Shown here: piece after piece, positions 60,603 to 64,000 of the stretch
How positions within the stretch are numbered: the first letter of the stretch is position 1
Layout: every line of letters starts with the position of its first letter
Source: Bacteroidia bacterium
GTDB taxonomy: Bacteria; Bacteroidota; Bacteroidia; Cytophagales; JAAEPT01
Direction of reading: 5' to 3'
Length of the DNA: 64,000 bases
Assembly: GCA_030431525.1 (NCBI GenBank)
Contig: JAUIJC010000013.1
Location: 1 to 64,000, forward strand
Program-made: the position numbers and the translations under genes
Notes under the pieces: generated by a model
Databases searched by the model: none
What the model saw: only the letters and a program-made list of their open reading frames with translations
Told to the model about the DNA's origin: nothing

Positions 60603-62576
60603 TCAGTTCTTGACCAAGCTCTTAAGCTCGCTCTTATTCACCTTGATTTTGTACTTGTTGCGCAATTCAGTGATCCATTGCTCCTCAAGGTGTTTTTGGT
60701 AATCAGAAATCAGGCGGCCTCGCACCTCATTCATTGGTTTTGTGCTTGGCTCCAACACCTCCTCAATGACAACATAGTGCGTGCGTCCTGCTTCGGTGAT
60801 GGTGTGTTCCCCAACCTGCCAAGGAGTTTGGTCAATGACAGAGCTTTCGCCTTTGCTGAATAGACCGTCGTCAATTTTTAGGGCCAAGGCAGATTGCTGG
60901 TTGAACATGATATTGAGTTCGTCAGGAGAAGTACCATTCTCCAACTCAGCTTTCAGTTTTGGGAGCAAGGTCGAATTTGAAAGGCTGTAGTCTGTTGCCT
61001 TTACGCGCTGACCCCACTGATAGTTTGCTTTGTTCTTCTCGTAGTAATCACGAAGTCCAGCAGTGTCCGTAGTGGCTTTCTGCCAAACCTTTTCATTCAT
61101 GAGTTGGAAAAGGAGGATGCCGTCATGGTATTCACGAACGAGCATGTGGTAATCAAAGTATTTGTCCTCCAAGTGATCGATCTCATATTCGTAGAGGGAA
61201 CGGTTCACATACTCATCATACAACAACTCCATAGCGTACTCTGGCGAGATGCCTGGCTTTGGACGTTGGTTTTGAAGGGCGTAGCTGAAGAAGTCTTTCA
61301 AAGAGTAAGACTTGTCTTGGATTTGGAAAAGGGCAGTGCTTTCCAATCCTTCATCTTCAAGGTTTACGGTCCACTGCCCTTTTGGAAGTGTTTCGTTGGT
61401 GTAGGTCAATGCCTTGGCAAAGGCTTCCTCACTTTCTTGGAAGCTGTCTTCACGCTTGAGACGCTTGTAAAGCTCCACCTCGCTGAGGTGTGCCCTTGGC
61501 AGGCGAGAAACTTTCTGTTTTAGCTCCTTGTGCATCTCCTCATAGGAAGGCAAAGGCTTTTTCTCCCCGACAAGCTTGATGATGTGCCAGCCATAGATGC
61601 TTTGGATTGGATCCGTATAGTTTCCTGGCGTTTGTAGGTTGAGCGCTGCTTCTTCAAATACAGAAGGGTAGCGGGAAGTACCACAGTAAAATGGTTTCAG
61701 TGCCCCACCATTTTGACGGCTTGATGGGTCCTCGCTGAATTGGGCGCAGAGCTCGTTCCATGCTTTGCCTTCTTGCAAGGCTTTGTGGATATCTTGGATT
61801 TTCTTGGCGGCGGCCAAGGAATCCTCTGGGCTTACGCCTGGGCGGGAACCGATGTAGATATGAGCAAGCTCCACTTCGCCAGCGCTTTGTACCTTTTTGT
61901 CAACCTTCAGGATGTGGTATCCAAACTGGCTGCGGAATGGCTGAGAAACTTCTCCAACAGGGGTGTCGAAGGCGGCTTTCTCAAAGGAATAGACCATTTT
62001 GAAGGCACCAAAATAGCCCAACTCTCCACCGAATTGGCCAGATGGACCTTCGGAGAATTTACGTGCAGCTTCGTCAAATGGCATTCCATTGACCACACGC
62101 TCACGGATTTCAGAGATTTTTTGGTAGGCGGCAGCCGTATCCTTTGGGTCGGCCAATTCGGAAACCTGTACCAAAATGTGTGAGGCGTTCACTACTTGCT
62201 CCATGTGCTCGTAAGCCTCCTTGGTCAAGTTCTCGATGACGCTGTCCTCAGTGAGGAAGGACTTGGCCAATTGGTAACGGTAGCCGTCCAGTTCTTTTTT
62301 AAAGGAAGTAGCAGTATCGTAGCCCAATGATTCTGCTTCCAAAACTTTGAGCCTGAAATTGGTGTACAATTCCATGTACTGCTCCAAGCTCTGTTGGGAA
62401 TAGGCGTTGGTGTCGCGACTGTTATTCTTTTTATAAATGTGGTCAAACTCCAAGGTTGAAGTTTGGTCCTCACCGACAGTAAGGATGATAGGATCTTTAC
62501 TTGTTTTGGTTTCCTGAGAGGAACGGCATCCAAAAATAAGTGTCGCAGAGGCCAAAAGTGCCAGCGTCTTTTTCAT
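60603..62576 (-). CDS. PpiD/SurA-type lipoprotein peptidyl-prolyl isomerase with two parvulin domains
   Basis: 657 residues from the ATG at 62576, with lipoprotein signal MKKTLALLASATLIFGC. Parvulin domain 1: NASHILVQVSELADPKD ... FSEGPSGQFGGELGYFGAFKMV (about 125-235). Parvulin domain 2: AGEVELAHIYIGSRPGVS ... FSEDPSSRQNGGALKPFYCG (about 245-345). The C-terminal 300 residues are mostly helical and unassigned. Likely a periplasmic folding factor for outer-membrane proteins, first gene of the three-gene cluster. Confidence 0.88.
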   Translation of the reverse strand: MKKTLALLASATLIFGCRSSQETKTSKDPIILTVGEDQTSTLEFDHIYKKNNSRDTNAYSQQSLEQYMELYTNFRLKVLEAESLGYDTATSFKKELDGYRYQLAKSFLTEDSVIENLTKEAYEHMEQVVNASHILVQVSELADPKDTAAAYQKISEIRERVVNGMPFDEAARKFSEGPSGQFGGELGYFGAFKMVYSFEKAAFDTPVGEVSQPFRSQFGYHILKVDKKVQSAGEVELAHIYIGSRPGVSPEDSLAAAKKIQDIHKALQEGKAWNELCAQFSEDPSSRQNGGALKPFYCGTSRYPSVFEEAALNLQTPGNYTDPIQSIYGWHIIKLVGEKKPLPSYEEMHKELKQKVSRLPRAHLSEVELYKRLKREDSFQESEEAFAKALTYTNETLPKGQWTVNLEDEGLESTALFQIQDKSYSLKDFFSYALQNQRPKPGISPEYAMELLYDEYVNRSLYEYEIDHLEDKYFDYHMLVREYHDGILLFQLMNEKVWQKATTDTAGLRDYYEKNKANYQWGQRVKATDYSLSNSTLLPKLKAELENGTSPDELNIMFNQQSALALKIDDGLFSKGESSVIDQTPWQVGEHTITEAGRTHYVVIEEVLEPSTKPMNEVRGRLISDYQKHLEEQWITELRNKYKIKVNKSELKSLVKN

Positions 62577-62751
62577 CGTGGGCGAAAATTGTGTACAATT
62601 CAGTGATGTACAGTGCACCGCATATTACGATAGTTGATTTCCAAAAAATGGAAGTCAAAAGGGGTGCGTTCTACACTGCACTTGATATTGAGCTCTAAAC
62701 AAGTGGAGCAATCACAATTTTAGTGAAAAATCCCCAAAAAAGCGGGAATGC

Positions 62752-63654
62752 TTAGCCAAGCAGGTCGCCGAGTGTGTCTTCTAAGCTGGTGAAGGTGAAG
62801 GTGAATCCACTGTCTTTGATCTTTTGGTTGCTGACTTCTACGCCTTTTGTCACAATGCTTCCCATTTCGCCGAGGGCAATACTCAACACAAACTCGGGAA
62901 CCTTTGGGAGCCAAAGGGGCTTGTTCAAGGCTTTGGCAATCGCTTTGGTGAGGGTTTCATTGGTTACGTTTCCAGTAACAGCATTATAGACACCATGTAC
63001 TTCAGGGTGCTCAATGGAAAAAATCACCATTCGACAAAGGTCTTGGATATGAATCCAAGGGATGTTCTGCTTGCCGCTTCCCAAGGGAGCCCCGACACAA
63101 TATTTGACGGGAGCAGCCATTTGGGTAAGCGCACCGCCTTTATCGCTCAGCACAACTCCAATTCTTAATTGAATCGAGCGTAATCCAAGGGATTCAGCTT
63201 TAGAGGTTTCATGTTCCCACTGTTTGGTGACTTCGGCCAAGAAATCATTTCCAATCGGGGAATTTTCATCGCGAATTTCGGTGGCCTCAGTGCCATAGAT
63301 GCCCACGGCAGAAGCGGCGACAAAGGTTTTTGGTTTGCTTTGGGCCTGCTCGATGGTTTGAATCAATAGGCGAGAGGAATCCACACGGCTGTCAAGGATT
63401 TCCTTTTTCCGCTGATCGGTCCATCGTTTTTCAGCGACACTTGCCCCAGCCAAATGCACAATGTGGTCTGCCTTTTCGATAGCCTCTTGGTCAATCTTTC
63501 CCGAAGCAAGGTCCCAGCCGTATTTGGTGATGTTTCCCTTTTTTCCTGAGCTTCTGCTCAGATAACTGACGGTATAACCTTTTGTTTGAAGCAATTGAGT
63601 GAGCAGGGTGCCTACCAAGCCTGTACCACCGGTGATTAGGACATTTTCTTGCAT
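62752..63654 (-). CDS. TIGR01777-family epimerase-like protein (YfcH type)
   Basis: 300 residues, short-chain dehydrogenase/epimerase fold: N-terminal VLITGGTGLVGTLLTQLL (NAD(P)-binding), HLAGASVAEKRWTDQRKKEI, ASAVGIYG, RIGVVLSDKGGAL, and the C-terminal DUF1731-type segment (NETLTKAIAKALNKPLWLPKVP). The TIGR01777/SulA-like family is widespread; its substrate is unknown. Single gene, divergent from the next. Confidence 0.93.
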   Translation of the reverse strand: MQENVLITGGTGLVGTLLTQLLQTKGYTVSYLSRSSGKKGNITKYGWDLASGKIDQEAIEKADHIVHLAGASVAEKRWTDQRKKEILDSRVDSSRLLIQTIEQAQSKPKTFVAASAVGIYGTEATEIRDENSPIGNDFLAEVTKQWEHETSKAESLGLRSIQLRIGVVLSDKGGALTQMAAPVKYCVGAPLGSGKQNIPWIHIQDLCRMVIFSIEHPEVHGVYNAVTGNVTNETLTKAIAKALNKPLWLPKVPEFVLSIALGEMGSIVTKGVEVSNQKIKDSGFTFTFTSLEDTLGDLLG

Positions 63655-63815
63655 TGCCGTTCAGTTGTAGAGTAATTCGCCTGAAGATTTATCATTCCTA
63701 ATGACTTGAACGATTTACAGCTTTTTGATGTTTGCGTCAAGTCCATGGGGCATTGTCTTTGTTTCAGTACATTCCTTACATTGTAGGACCATTGCATAAG
63801 AAAAGCATTCATTTT

Positions 63816-64000
63816 ATGAAAAAGCACATCATTACCACCTTGTTGGCCGTTTTTGGATTCGGTCTGTTAGGTTTTTCACAGGATATCGCTGTAACGGATC
63901 GCGGTGAGAAGATTGACAAAATTGTTCGTCCAGGACAGGCGACTTTTATCGAGCTCGACAAAAAAGATGTGGAGGGCTTGTGGAAGAAGTATTTGAAGGA
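63816..64000 (+). CDS. Exported protein, N-terminal part only
   Basis: The ATG at 63816 opens MKKHIITTLLAVFGFGLLGF, then SQDIAVTDRGEKIDKIVRPG, a standard signal peptide followed by soluble sequence. The frame is open to the window edge (61 codons visible). No family can be assigned. Confidence 0.65.
   Translation, partial: MKKHIITTLLAVFGFGLLGFSQDIAVTDRGEKIDKIVRPGQATFIELDKKDVEGLWKKYLK

Overview
The window is a chromosomal stretch of a Bacteroidota bacterium, most like the Cytophagales/marine gliding lineages. The support is lineage-typical content: porU and porV of the type IX secretion system (T9SS), cargo-type C-terminal sorting domains, an ECF sigma factor/FecR/STN module, a LytS/LytTR sensor pair, many lipoproteins, and almost no Shine-Dalgarno sequences before start codons. 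I see no rRNA, tRNA, CRISPR array, prophage or transposase gene. Base composition is fairly even; two genes (45734-46411 and 52674-53804) are visibly more AT-rich than their neighbours.

Layout. 0.1-10 kb: an OhrR-type peroxide sensor, an MscS-type channel, a large AsmA-like protein, an outer-membrane barrel, a GNAT acetyltransferase and uvrA. 10-17 kb: two small STAS-like proteins flanking a formylglutamate amidohydrolase/QEGLA-motif peptidase fusion, then hemE and an argB-argE pair. 17-26 kb: a T9SS cargo protein, then a leftward run (metallo-hydrolase, membrane protein, pssA, porU, porV). 25.6-30 kb: an FAD oxidoreductase and a three-part TolB-like/barrel protein. 30-37 kb: tiny lipoproteins and a surface-protein locus (two proteins built from the same 15-16-residue repeat, a DUF2807 lipoprotein, an ECF sigma factor, a FecR anti-sigma factor). 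37-46 kb: dinB, a histidine kinase/LytTR pair, a fatty-acid desaturase, a truncated haemoglobin, lipoproteins and an O-acetyltransferase. 46-53 kb: polA and a SNF2-family helicase. 53-64 kb: a leucine-rich-repeat T9SS-like protein, a pirin with an out-of-frame export leader, moxR, a beta-helix lipoprotein, three consecutive periplasmic peptidyl-prolyl isomerase/SurA-type genes, a TIGR01777 sugar-epimerase-like gene and the start of one more exported protein.

The most unusual feature is between the genes. Many intergenic spaces carry structured, non-coding inverted-repeat elements in at least three unrelated families. One is a modular three-hairpin element, another a 110-160-bp element ending in CCACGGAG/CTCCGTGG arms. 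The third is a class of heptanucleotide arrays, usually arranged as two inverted arms. Several of these touch stop or start codons, and one heptamer array separates an export leader from a pirin gene in such a way that loss of a single 7-bp unit would fuse them in frame. The second candidate system is the ECF/FecR/STN locus, whose signal-transducing STN domain sits on a repeat surface protein instead of a TonB receptor.
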